NCBI GenBank assembly: GCA_030425425.1
Contig: JAUIAO010000036.1
Location: forward strand, 1 to 62,470
DNA length: 62,470 nucleotides
Direction of reading: 5' to 3'
From: Bacteroidia bacterium
Lineage (GTDB): Bacteria > Bacteroidota > Bacteroidia > Cytophagales > Cyclobacteriaceae
Positions 43,601-50,564 of this stretch are shown here, in pieces. A program made the position numbers and the translations under genes. A model generated the notes under the pieces. The model saw only the letters and a list, made by a program, of their open reading frames with translations. It was not told the origin of the DNA and did not search any database. Every line of letters starts with the position of its first letter. Within the stretch, counting starts at the first letter, position 1.

Positions 43601-43689
43601 CAACCTTGAGATTTTGTGATGGTAACAGATTGGCTCCAGAGAGCCGTGGTTAGTAAAACCGAACAGATTAAAAGTGCTGATTTTTTCAT
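40621..43689 (-). CDS. T9SS-secreted pectate lyase PL1 with three repeated domains
   Basis: This 1022-residue protein has a signal peptide ending TALWSQ, an FnIII-like domain (about 22-110), and a PL1 beta-helix (about 120-480) with calcium-site region DGALDCKK and catalytic arginine region SRHPRVRY. A Gly-Glu-Thr linker (about 546-563) repeats GGGET. Three homologous beta-sandwich domains start near 568, 696 and 820 (HNFTT..., KLTLVF..., DGxxxxLxLxxGxHxI). A T9SS sorting domain begins at FKMYPNPVVD (about 950) and ends VLIKE. It cleaves demethylated homogalacturonan outside the cell; the repeats probably bind pectin. Confidence 0.9.
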   Translation of the reverse strand: MKKSALLICSVLLTTALWSQSVTITKSQGWIESAYVLWNPVNDADAYAVYYSGEGITERKIDDQLIRDYGDYFRADIPGLKAGNYQVKVAPIIDSVEQAATYSDPISVQAYDRTGFAFDGNRTPGAYNADGTPKSGAVILYLTENTKNTMSLEVTGANENPCVGIQTIMEGFKKGYDNRPLIVRMVGQVTDPTYLDKGDIVIENKNNTASYITLEGIGDDATADGWGIRVKNASNIEIRNIGFMNTNSDEGDDLGLQQNNDHIWVHHCDFFYGDAGSDSDQAKGDGALDCKKSTYVTFSYNHFWDTGKSNLLGLSEGSTDGWYITYHHNWYDHSDSRHPRVRYYSAHVYNNYYDGIAKYGIGSTMGSSVFSESNYFRNCKYPMLTSMQGSDVYDENSQSNDYSDMPTFSKEDGGTIKSYNNYMTGQRRFVPYGETGYPNSTIDFDAYVVSSRNEEVPSTVKSSYGSNTYNNFDTNSSIMYNYTADSPEDGKNKTMQYAGRIEGGDFQWSFNNSVDDTDYSVNSALKSALLSYQTDLVKIQGDGEGNSSGGGETGGGETGGGETGGEIDGDVVHNFTTDGKTSSVFSITGNLSDSKGTVSFGGLTLTQCLKIESSTLISFSTTEIATMTLVFNEGYNGGIKIDGTEKTVSNGILELELTAGNHDITKADVANLYFIMLDFEDESGETGEPTYQEISSDLSHNFTTSGDSSDYFYFAGTISNASETITYDEQELTKSLELDTIKFSTSDSVKLTLVFAEDFNGAIQIDGQSKSASDGEIVLLLPEGDHVVSSTDSPQLYLVVVSFDLTIEEEAHTIQQITSDVQQILSSANLINDYFNIVGEISGTKGTIQVENSTMTECLPLDLESFVTFSTSDSVVLTLFLNDYYNGQVAVDSVDFEAKDGKLQVLLGSGDHIITSKESANLFYLEVSFDLETYIEQNEETVLRSDPGNTYFKMYPNPVVDVLALDLNESIENVYIYNLAGRLIKTVPGDQDKVDLSDLHRGYYLIKVQTSEKEYREVLIKE

Positions 43690-44031
43690 AGTTGTTTAGG
43701 GAATGCAATCGATTACACAAGTTTAATTCATTTATATTTCAATCCAGTATTTTTTTTAGCTGAATCGTACATTTACTGCATTCAATGGAGTCATTTTGTA
43801 TAAGTGTTTTGAGACGCCCCGCCACAATGCCTTGCGGCTGCACCGGCGCTAAGCGGGTGTGCCGCTACCCACCGCGCTGTTCCTGCCCTCCAGATAGGCT
43901 ATTGATTCTTATTCTTTGATCTTTTTTAACCAATTTCCCAATAACCTAATCCCCAACAACCAAATACAGATACCACAGGAAGGTTAATTATTCATATTCT
44001 GATAACATTGAAATTGAATAATTGATTCTAA
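43690..44031. other. Divergent intergenic region with a GC-rich element
   Basis: This 342-base gap separates the divergent pectate lyase and NCS1 permease genes. At 43816-43895 there is a strikingly GC-rich block, unlike its AT-rich surroundings, that looks like a dispersed repeat or structured RNA relic. CAGGA at 43976-43980 lies 52 bases before the permease ATG, with CAGAT nine bases earlier. No clear -33/-7 pair was found for either gene. Confidence 0.5.
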
Positions 44032-45510
44032 ATGAGCGCAACAGATCAGGCGGCAGGATCAACCCTAGTGGAGCGGTTGGATGCCTTGTACGAATATGAC
44101 CGGGAGCCGGTAGCTAAAGAGAAACTCAGAGGTTGGGGAACATTTATAGCGATGTTTTCTGGTGAACATGTAGCAGGAACCGAATTTGTGCTGGGACCCC
44201 TCATGGTGATGCATGGTGTTTCGGCTTTTGATTTTTTCATTGGATTATTGATTGGTAATGTTTTAGCTGTTTTGAGTTGGGCATTGCTTTGCGCTCCTGT
44301 GGCGGTTAAGGTTCGGCTCACTATTTACTGGCAGCTTAGAAAGATAGTTGGTCCATATCTGACGGTGGCATATAGTGCGTTTTATGCCGTGGTTTTATGT
44401 TTGTTGGCCGGAGCAATGGTCAATGTAGCCGTTACGGCTATTTCTATTCCATTCGGAATTCCGAATCCTGACTATTTGGCTGGCGATTTAATCCCGACTG
44501 CACCATGGATGTTTTTGGCGTTGATAGTAGGAGTGGTGATAGCTGCGCTGGCAGTACTTGGATTTGATAAGATCGCTTATTTTTCCAAAATCAGTGCTCC
44601 ATGGATGGCGTTGGTATTTTTCGCTGCAGGTTTGGCCGTGATGGCTGATTTAGGAACATCCGGTTTTGGAGACTTCTGGAGAGTCGCTAATGAGAAGATT
44701 TTTACAGGACAACCCATCGGAGGTAGCTCCAAATATACGATCTGGCATGTGATCGGATTTGCATGGCTGTGCAATGCGACTCAGCACATCGGCATGTCAG
44801 ACGTGACCATTTTCAGATATGCGAAAAGCTGGAAACAAGGGTTTGCGTCTGCTTTTGGGATGTTCATAGGTCACTACATGGCGTGGATCGCTTCTGGTAT
44901 TTTGTGTGCAGCATTCCTTGCCGAAGGATTTACAAATCCTCAGCCTGGTAATATCGCCATGTTTGGAGCTGGTATCGCAGGACTCATCAGCGTAGTAATA
45001 GCTGGATGGACTACTGCCAACCCTACGCTTTACAGAGCTGGCTTAGCGATTCAGGTAGCCACTCCAAACTGGAAAAGGTGGAAAGTGACTTTCCTCGCCG
45101 GAGCGGTAATGATCGTCACAGCCTGTATTCCAGCAGTCAATGTTTACCTCGATAGAATTGTGAGTTTCTATGGCTTGTTTTTCATGCCGCTTGGTGCTTT
45201 CATTTTTGTAGATGTCTGGTTATTCCCAAAACTCGGTCTGACATCCAACTATGCAGAGCATAAAGGCCTACTGTGGAGCTGGCCGGCGGCCGTGGCGTGG
45301 TTCGGTTCTTTCTTTGTGATGCTTTTCTTTTACGGCAAAGACCAATTCGTTTGGCTCAACCAGTTGCTTGGAGAACAGCCTTCTTGGCTGGCAAATATTG
45401 AAGCTGATCTGATGTTTATGATTGCGCCGGAATGGATTTTATCTGTTCTTCTATATATAGGATTAAGTAAAATACAACAACGAAATAGCTCATTCACCCC
45501 AGCAACCTAG
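44032..45510 (+). CDS. NCS1/purine-cytosine permease-family transporter
   Basis: This 492-residue polytopic protein has about twelve hydrophobic helices. Its N-terminal region RLDALYEYDREPVAKEKLRGW and LRKIVGPY (about 98-105) resemble CodB-like permeases that import nucleobases, allantoin or thiamine precursors with H+ or Na+. In this locus it may import a pectin-derived small molecule, but the family gives no sugar precedent. A 58-residue membrane protein gene follows at 45638. Confidence 0.78.
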   Translation: MSATDQAAGSTLVERLDALYEYDREPVAKEKLRGWGTFIAMFSGEHVAGTEFVLGPLMVMHGVSAFDFFIGLLIGNVLAVLSWALLCAPVAVKVRLTIYWQLRKIVGPYLTVAYSAFYAVVLCLLAGAMVNVAVTAISIPFGIPNPDYLAGDLIPTAPWMFLALIVGVVIAALAVLGFDKIAYFSKISAPWMALVFFAAGLAVMADLGTSGFGDFWRVANEKIFTGQPIGGSSKYTIWHVIGFAWLCNATQHIGMSDVTIFRYAKSWKQGFASAFGMFIGHYMAWIASGILCAAFLAEGFTNPQPGNIAMFGAGIAGLISVVIAGWTTANPTLYRAGLAIQVATPNWKRWKVTFLAGAVMIVTACIPAVNVYLDRIVSFYGLFFMPLGAFIFVDVWLFPKLGLTSNYAEHKGLLWSWPAAVAWFGSFFVMLFFYGKDQFVWLNQLLGEQPSWLANIEADLMFMIAPEWILSVLLYIGLSKIQQRNSSFTPAT

Positions 45511-45637
45511 TTTAAACCTTCAACCCTCAACCTTAAAAACGATGAAACAGACTTTGTCTGACTTATTATTGAGACACCTCTTAGCGGTTAAGCCCGCAGA
45601 ATCTCTTCTATAAGGCATTGTTGTAAACTTAAAAACG

Positions 45638-45814
45638 ATGAAAACAGTATTAAAAATTATCTCTTTGATTGGGCTTATACTCACTTTGGTGCCTTCATTC
45701 TTAGTGTTTTATGGAGTTATAGATAAGACAATGCATTTCCAACTCATGGTAGTTGGCGTAATTGCATGGTTTGCATCAGCTCCTTTTTGGATGAAAAACC
45801 CATCACTCGAATAA
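45638..45814 (+). CDS. Small two-helix membrane protein (58 aa)
   Basis: ATG at 45638 opens 58 codons. The product has two hydrophobic helices (about residues 5-26 and 36-50) joined by GVIDKTMHFQ, with a short polar C-terminus (NPSLE). This layout matches small inner-membrane proteins often found beside transporter genes in Bacteroidota, and the permease is 127 bases upstream on the same strand. The leader ACTTAAAAACG before the start is nearly repeated before another ATG at 45541, which has only 23 codons and is not annotated. Confidence 0.65.
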   Translation: MKTVLKIISLIGLILTLVPSFLVFYGVIDKTMHFQLMVVGVIAWFASAPFWMKNPSLE

Positions 45815-45821
45815 GTTTTGA

Positions 45822-46299
45822 TGGAATAATGATATAATGGAATGTTGCTATCTTTTTTTAGATGGAAAGGAAAAATATTAATCGAGGTTTTAAGCGATTA
45901 AGAGTTTGGAATGACGCAGTTGAACTCTATGCACTATTATGCGAAATGTTAATTGGCCTGCCATTTGAATTGAAAAAGACAACAGGTAATTGTATTGATA
46001 GTGCCCATAGCGTGAGCAGAAATATAGCAGAAGGTTATTGTAGAAGAAGTATTAAGGAATATCTTGTTTTTTTGAATTACGCACTTGGATCTTCGGGAGA
46101 ATTCCACTCGTCTATCTACAGTTTTAAAATTGCCAATCAATTGACTGCTGATCAATATGATCGGTTAGATACCTTACATTATAAAGTTGAAAATCGATTA
46201 ATTCAGCTCATCAAGTCATTACAAAAGAAAATGAAAGAAGGAAATTGGGAGGATTCATTTTAACTCACACCACCAATTTTCCATTATTCCAACATTCCA
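45822..46299. repeat. Inverted repeats flanking the four-helix-bundle gene
   Basis: Left side: TGGAATAATG (45822-45831) and TGGAATGTTG (45838-45847). Right side: CATTATTCCA (46282-46291) and CAACATTCCA (46290-46299), the exact reverse complements of both. The pairs enclose the four-helix-bundle gene with little to spare. The family was first seen in intervening sequences of 23S rRNA, where paired ends also occur. Confidence 0.7.
45862..46263 (+). CDS. Four-helix-bundle protein (23S rRNA intervening-sequence family)
   Basis: This 133-residue protein has the family pattern: FKRLRVWNDAVELY at the start, LPFELKKTTGNCIDSAHSVSRNIAEGYCRRS in the middle, YLVFLNYALGSSGEFHSSIY, and a final long helix. 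The family occurs inside 23S rRNA intervening sequences and as free-standing genes; relatives act as accessory (Avd) proteins of diversity-generating retroelements. No reverse transcriptase or rRNA is present here, so it is free-standing. It is closely framed by inverted repeats and sits between the permease unit and the GH78 gene. Confidence 0.9.
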   Translation: MERKNINRGFKRLRVWNDAVELYALLCEMLIGLPFELKKTTGNCIDSAHSVSRNIAEGYCRRSIKEYLVFLNYALGSSGEFHSSIYSFKIANQLTADQYDRLDTLHYKVENRLIQLIKSLQKKMKEGNWEDSF

Positions 46300-46305
46300 T
46301 TTCAG

Positions 46306-48978
46306 ATGAAAATTACCAATCTAAAAACTGAGTATAAACAAAACCCAATCGGTCTGGGTACCCAGAAACCACGACTAAGCTGGCAAATAACATCAGGTCA
46401 ACAAGGGACAGAACAAGAAGTTTATCAAGTATTGGTGGCAGGTTCTGAAAGTGATTTGCTTAGCGGTCAGAACTTGCTTTGGGATACTGGAAAAGTTAAC
46501 TCCGATCAGTCAATTCATATAGAATATGCTGGAGCTGAACTTTCATCTGGAGAGCAAGTATATTGGAAAGTTACGGTTTGGGACAATCACGGAAATCAGG
46601 CTGAATCTAAAGTCGCTACCTGGGAAATGGGGCTATTGAATACAGATGATTGGAAAGCCGATTGGATTACCATGCCGTGGAAGGAAGATGAGTCTAAATC
46701 CTCACCATGTCCCTATTTCAGAGACGAATTTGAACTCTCCGAACAGGTAAAATCAGCAAGAATTTATGCGACTGCATTAGGACTTTACGAGTTAGAACTC
46801 AATGGTGAGAAAATTGGTAATGAAGTATTTGCGCCAGGTTGGACCAATTACAACAAGCGCTTGCAATACCAGGTTTATGATATTTCTGATCAATTAAAAA
46901 AAGGCAAAAATGCCATTGGAGTAATCCTGGGAGATGGCTGGTACAGAGGACATTTTGGCTGGTGGTGGCCAGATAATCGCAATGCCTATGGCAATCAGTT
47001 AGGACTTCTTCTGCAGGTCAAAATAGAATTCGAAAACGGTGAAATTATTGAGTTTGGTACAAACGAAAAATGGAAAACATCTACCGGACCAATACTTAAA
47101 TCAGACATATACAATGGCGAGACATACGATGCTCGCAAAGAATTAACTGGTTGGTCACAGGCTGATTTTGATGATTCGAATTGGCAAATTGTAAAACTTC
47201 TTGATCACACCAAAGAAACGCTTGTAGCTTCAGAAGGGGAGAAGGTCAGCAAGGTTAAAGAATTGAAACCAATTGAGCTTTTTACAACTCCAAAAGGTGA
47301 GCAGGTCTTTGATCTTGGTCAGAATATGGTTGGCTGGGTTAGGCTCAAAGTGAAAGGTAAATCTGGAGATCTGGTTTCTATTCGATTTGCAGAGGTTTTA
47401 GATCAGGAAGGGAATTTTTACACAGATAATCTCAGAGCCATCGAATGCACGGACTCATATATACTAAAAGGTGAAGGAGAAGAGGTTTACGAACCTCGGT
47501 TCACGTTTCATGGCTTTCGATATGTGCAGGTGATTAATTATCCCAGTGAATTGTCAATAGACTCCATCACGGGGATTGTTGTTCATTCGGATATGGAGCA
47601 GATCGGATATTTCGAATGTTCGGATCCGATGATCAATCAGCTCCAAAGTAATATAGAATGGGGGCAGCGCGGTAACTTTCTTGATGTACCCACAGACTGT
47701 CCACAGCGAGATGAGCGGTTGGGTTGGACGGGAGATGCACAGGTTTTTGCGCCTACGGCTAGTTTCAATTTCAATACTGCGCCATTCTTCACCAAATGGC
47801 TAAAGGATCTAGAAACGGAACAAAAACCAGATGGTAGTGTGCCATGGGTAGTTCCTAATATCATAAAAGATGGCGGAGGAACTGGTTGGTCTGATGGTTT
47901 TGGTGCTACTGGCTGGGCAGATGCAGCAGTAGTTATTCCATGGACTGTTTATCGATACTACGGTGATAAACGCATTCTGGAGGAGCAGTTTAACTCCATG
48001 AAGGCTTGGGTAGATTACATGATTCATCATTCCGGAGATCGATACATTTTCGACTTTGGATTCCACTTTGGAGACTGGCTGTCTTTCGCAGAATACTACA
48101 CTTACAACTACAATGCGCCGGATTATGGATATGCCGGAGCGCATACTGATAAGGAACTCATTGCCACAGCATATTTCTACTACTCGGCTGACTTACTCAA
48201 AAAGTCTGCGGAGATCATTGGTAAAAAAGAAGTTGTAGATCAATTGGGAGAATTACTTCCCAAGATCAAGAAAGCCTGGAATGAAGAGTTCATGACCCGA
48301 TCCGGGAGATTGGTTTCCAGTACGCAGGCTGCATATGCCATAGGGTTGGTATTCGGAATAGTGGAAACTGATAAAGTACCAATCATCTCCAAACGACTGG
48401 CGGATGACGTATCTTATTTTGGTCATCTGACAACAGGATTTCTGGGAACACCGGTACTCAATTTCGCACTTTCAGATTTTGGAAATACAGAGCTGGCTTA
48501 TCAATTGTTACACAATGAGCGCTATCCATCTTGGTTATATGCAGTGACTCAAGGCGCGACTACAATTTGGGAACGCTGGGATGGGATTAAACCGGACGGC
48601 ACTTTCCAAACTACCGGTATGAATAGCTTCAATCATTACGCCTATGGCGCAATTGGTGACTGGCTTTATTCCAGAGTGGCAGGTATTGATATCGATCCAG
48701 AAAATCCTGGTTTCAAGAACATAATCTTCAGGCCTGAAATCGGTGGAAAGTTAACGCATGCCAATGCTGCTATTGAGTGCATGTATGGTAAGGTCTCAGC
48801 AGGATGGAAATTGGAAGGAGATCTAGTTACTTACACCATTGAAATTCCAGCGAATTGTATCGGAGAGTTTGAGATTGGGAATAAGCAACAGATTCAAGTG
48901 AATGGTAAGAAAACTGAGCATTTGGCCGAGACCATAAAATTGACCTCTGGAAAGCATGTAATCAGCTGGATAAAATAG
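46306..48978 (+). CDS. GH78 alpha-L-rhamnosidase, apparently cytoplasmic
   Basis: This 890-residue protein has the GH78 order: N-terminal beta domains with LGLYELELNGEKIG and VFAPGWTNYNKRLQYQVYD, then the (alpha/alpha)6 barrel with the general acid in DCPQRDERLGWTGD (Glu about 469) and the base in TIWERWDG (Glu about 754), and a C-terminal beta domain. No signal peptide or lipobox is visible at MKITNLKTEYKQN, unlike the neighbouring enzymes. It likely hydrolyses imported rhamnosides, such as short rhamnogalacturonan pieces, inside the cell. The GH28 gene starts eight bases downstream. Confidence 0.9.
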   Translation: MKITNLKTEYKQNPIGLGTQKPRLSWQITSGQQGTEQEVYQVLVAGSESDLLSGQNLLWDTGKVNSDQSIHIEYAGAELSSGEQVYWKVTVWDNHGNQAESKVATWEMGLLNTDDWKADWITMPWKEDESKSSPCPYFRDEFELSEQVKSARIYATALGLYELELNGEKIGNEVFAPGWTNYNKRLQYQVYDISDQLKKGKNAIGVILGDGWYRGHFGWWWPDNRNAYGNQLGLLLQVKIEFENGEIIEFGTNEKWKTSTGPILKSDIYNGETYDARKELTGWSQADFDDSNWQIVKLLDHTKETLVASEGEKVSKVKELKPIELFTTPKGEQVFDLGQNMVGWVRLKVKGKSGDLVSIRFAEVLDQEGNFYTDNLRAIECTDSYILKGEGEEVYEPRFTFHGFRYVQVINYPSELSIDSITGIVVHSDMEQIGYFECSDPMINQLQSNIEWGQRGNFLDVPTDCPQRDERLGWTGDAQVFAPTASFNFNTAPFFTKWLKDLETEQKPDGSVPWVVPNIIKDGGGTGWSDGFGATGWADAAVVIPWTVYRYYGDKRILEEQFNSMKAWVDYMIHHSGDRYIFDFGFHFGDWLSFAEYYTYNYNAPDYGYAGAHTDKELIATAYFYYSADLLKKSAEIIGKKEVVDQLGELLPKIKKAWNEEFMTRSGRLVSSTQAAYAIGLVFGIVETDKVPIISKRLADDVSYFGHLTTGFLGTPVLNFALSDFGNTELAYQLLHNERYPSWLYAVTQGATTIWERWDGIKPDGTFQTTGMNSFNHYAYGAIGDWLYSRVAGIDIDPENPGFKNIIFRPEIGGKLTHANAAIECMYGKVSAGWKLEGDLVTYTIEIPANCIGEFEIGNKQQIQVNGKKTEHLAETIKLTSGKHVISWIK

Positions 48979-48985
48979 ATAAAAG

Positions 48986-50554
48986 ATGAATTGGAGTTTG
49001 CAAATGAGGGTTTTCATATCTCTGTGGTTAGTTTTTGAAGCGTTTCAAATAAATGCGCAGAATTTTTACAATGTCACTGATTTTGGAGCCAAAAATGACG
49101 GCTCTGAGAAAGCTACTGTTGCCATCAAAAATGCTATTGAAGCAGCTTCGGAAAAGGGCGGTGGAACTATTTTCTTTCCTGCCGGGGAATACCTCACAGG
49201 TCCGATCTATTTGAAAAGCAACATCACTTTGCACCTGGATGCTGGTGCTTATGTCCGGTTCAGTGACACATTTGAAGACTACCTGCCATTTGTTCAGTCT
49301 AGATATGAGGGTCTGATGACCAGGAGTTTTCAGCCATTGATTTACGCCTATGAAGAAGAAAACATAGCCATAGTAGGCCGAGGAACTCTGGATGGCCAGG
49401 GTAAAGAATGGTGGTACCAAGCCGAGCGACTCGGAGGTGACAAGAAAGAAAATTACATCTACTTCGATCAGTATGAAGAAGAAAACGCTGATACCATTAA
49501 TCAATACAGTCCCCATGTGACCAAGCGCGGTTTTTTGCGGCCACCTTTTATTCAACCAATGTATTGTAAGAATATTCGAATTGAAGGAATCACTATCAAG
49601 AATTCTCCATTTTGGACGGTTACCCCAGAATTTTGTGAGAATGTGACTATCACAGGAGTGACCATCAATAATCCACCTTCGCCAAATACCGACGGTATCA
49701 ATCCTTCTTCTTGTCGCTATGTGCGCATTTCAGATTGTCATATCAGTGTGGGAGATGATTGTATCACAATCAAATCTGGCAAGAATGAAAGTGGACGAAT
49801 GATGGCTACACCCGCGGAGAATTATACGATTACGAATTGTACGATGCTCTCCGGGCATGGAGGTGTGGTGATTGGTAGCGAAATGTCTGGGGATGTGAAG
49901 AAAATCACCATTTCCAATTGTGTGTTTGATGGAACTGATCGGGGAATCAGGATCAAATCTACCCGAGGAAGAGGTGGTGTAGTGGAAGATATCCGTGTGG
50001 ACAATGTCATCATGAAAAACATTCGAAAAGAAGCTATTCGACTCAATATGTTCTATTCTAAAGTTCCTGAGGAACCGGTTTCGGAGCGAACCCCTCGTTT
50101 CCGAAATATTCATTTCAGTGATTTAACAATTGATACCAAAGTAGCCGCCGAACTAATTGGCCTGCCAGAAATGCCGATTGAAAACATCACATTTAGCAAT
50201 ATCAACATTACCGCCAAAGAAGGCATCAGAATTACGGATGCTAAACAAATAGAATTGGATCATGTGGAAATCAATACAGAAATAGGTCCGGCCCTCGAGG
50301 TGTCTAATACACAGGATATTGAAATATTTGGTTTGAAGACTTACACTCACCATGAGGGTCGTCCGACAATTGATTTTGAAAATGTTAAAGAAGCCTATTT
50401 GCAAGGGAATCGTGCAACAGCTGGAACGAATATCTATTTGGAAGTGAAAGGTGCAGCATCTGAAAACATTCTTTTGAAAAACAACTTCCTTGACCAAGCA
50501 GCCACTCCCGTTAAGAAATCGAAGGACGTAAAATATAAAGTGAAAATCGATTAA
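48986..50554 (+). CDS. GH28 polygalacturonase-family enzyme
   Basis: This 522-residue protein has a signal peptide ending QINAQ (an ATG six codons in is an alternative start). It is a beta-helix protein with all canonical GH28 motifs: NTDGINP, GDDCITIKSG, SGHGG and RGIRIKSTRGRGG. Aspartates of the first two motifs are the catalytic acid and base region. It cleaves galacturonosyl linkages in pectin in the periplasm or at the surface. It follows GH78 by eight bases and precedes GH95 by ten, indicating one transcript. Confidence 0.92.
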   Translation: MNWSLQMRVFISLWLVFEAFQINAQNFYNVTDFGAKNDGSEKATVAIKNAIEAASEKGGGTIFFPAGEYLTGPIYLKSNITLHLDAGAYVRFSDTFEDYLPFVQSRYEGLMTRSFQPLIYAYEEENIAIVGRGTLDGQGKEWWYQAERLGGDKKENYIYFDQYEEENADTINQYSPHVTKRGFLRPPFIQPMYCKNIRIEGITIKNSPFWTVTPEFCENVTITGVTINNPPSPNTDGINPSSCRYVRISDCHISVGDDCITIKSGKNESGRMMATPAENYTITNCTMLSGHGGVVIGSEMSGDVKKITISNCVFDGTDRGIRIKSTRGRGGVVEDIRVDNVIMKNIRKEAIRLNMFYSKVPEEPVSERTPRFRNIHFSDLTIDTKVAAELIGLPEMPIENITFSNINITAKEGIRITDAKQIELDHVEINTEIGPALEVSNTQDIEIFGLKTYTHHEGRPTIDFENVKEAYLQGNRATAGTNIYLEVKGAASENILLKNNFLDQAATPVKKSKDVKYKVKID

Positions 50555-50564
50555 TTCTGATTCA

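Noticed and set aside
45541-45612. 23-codon frame preceded by the same leader as the 58-codon gene
   Set aside because: Too short, no membrane or other pattern, and it overlaps the possible decayed GC-rich element.
45862-46263. Accessory gene of a diversity-generating retroelement
   Set aside because: No reverse transcriptase, template repeat or variable repeat was found around it.
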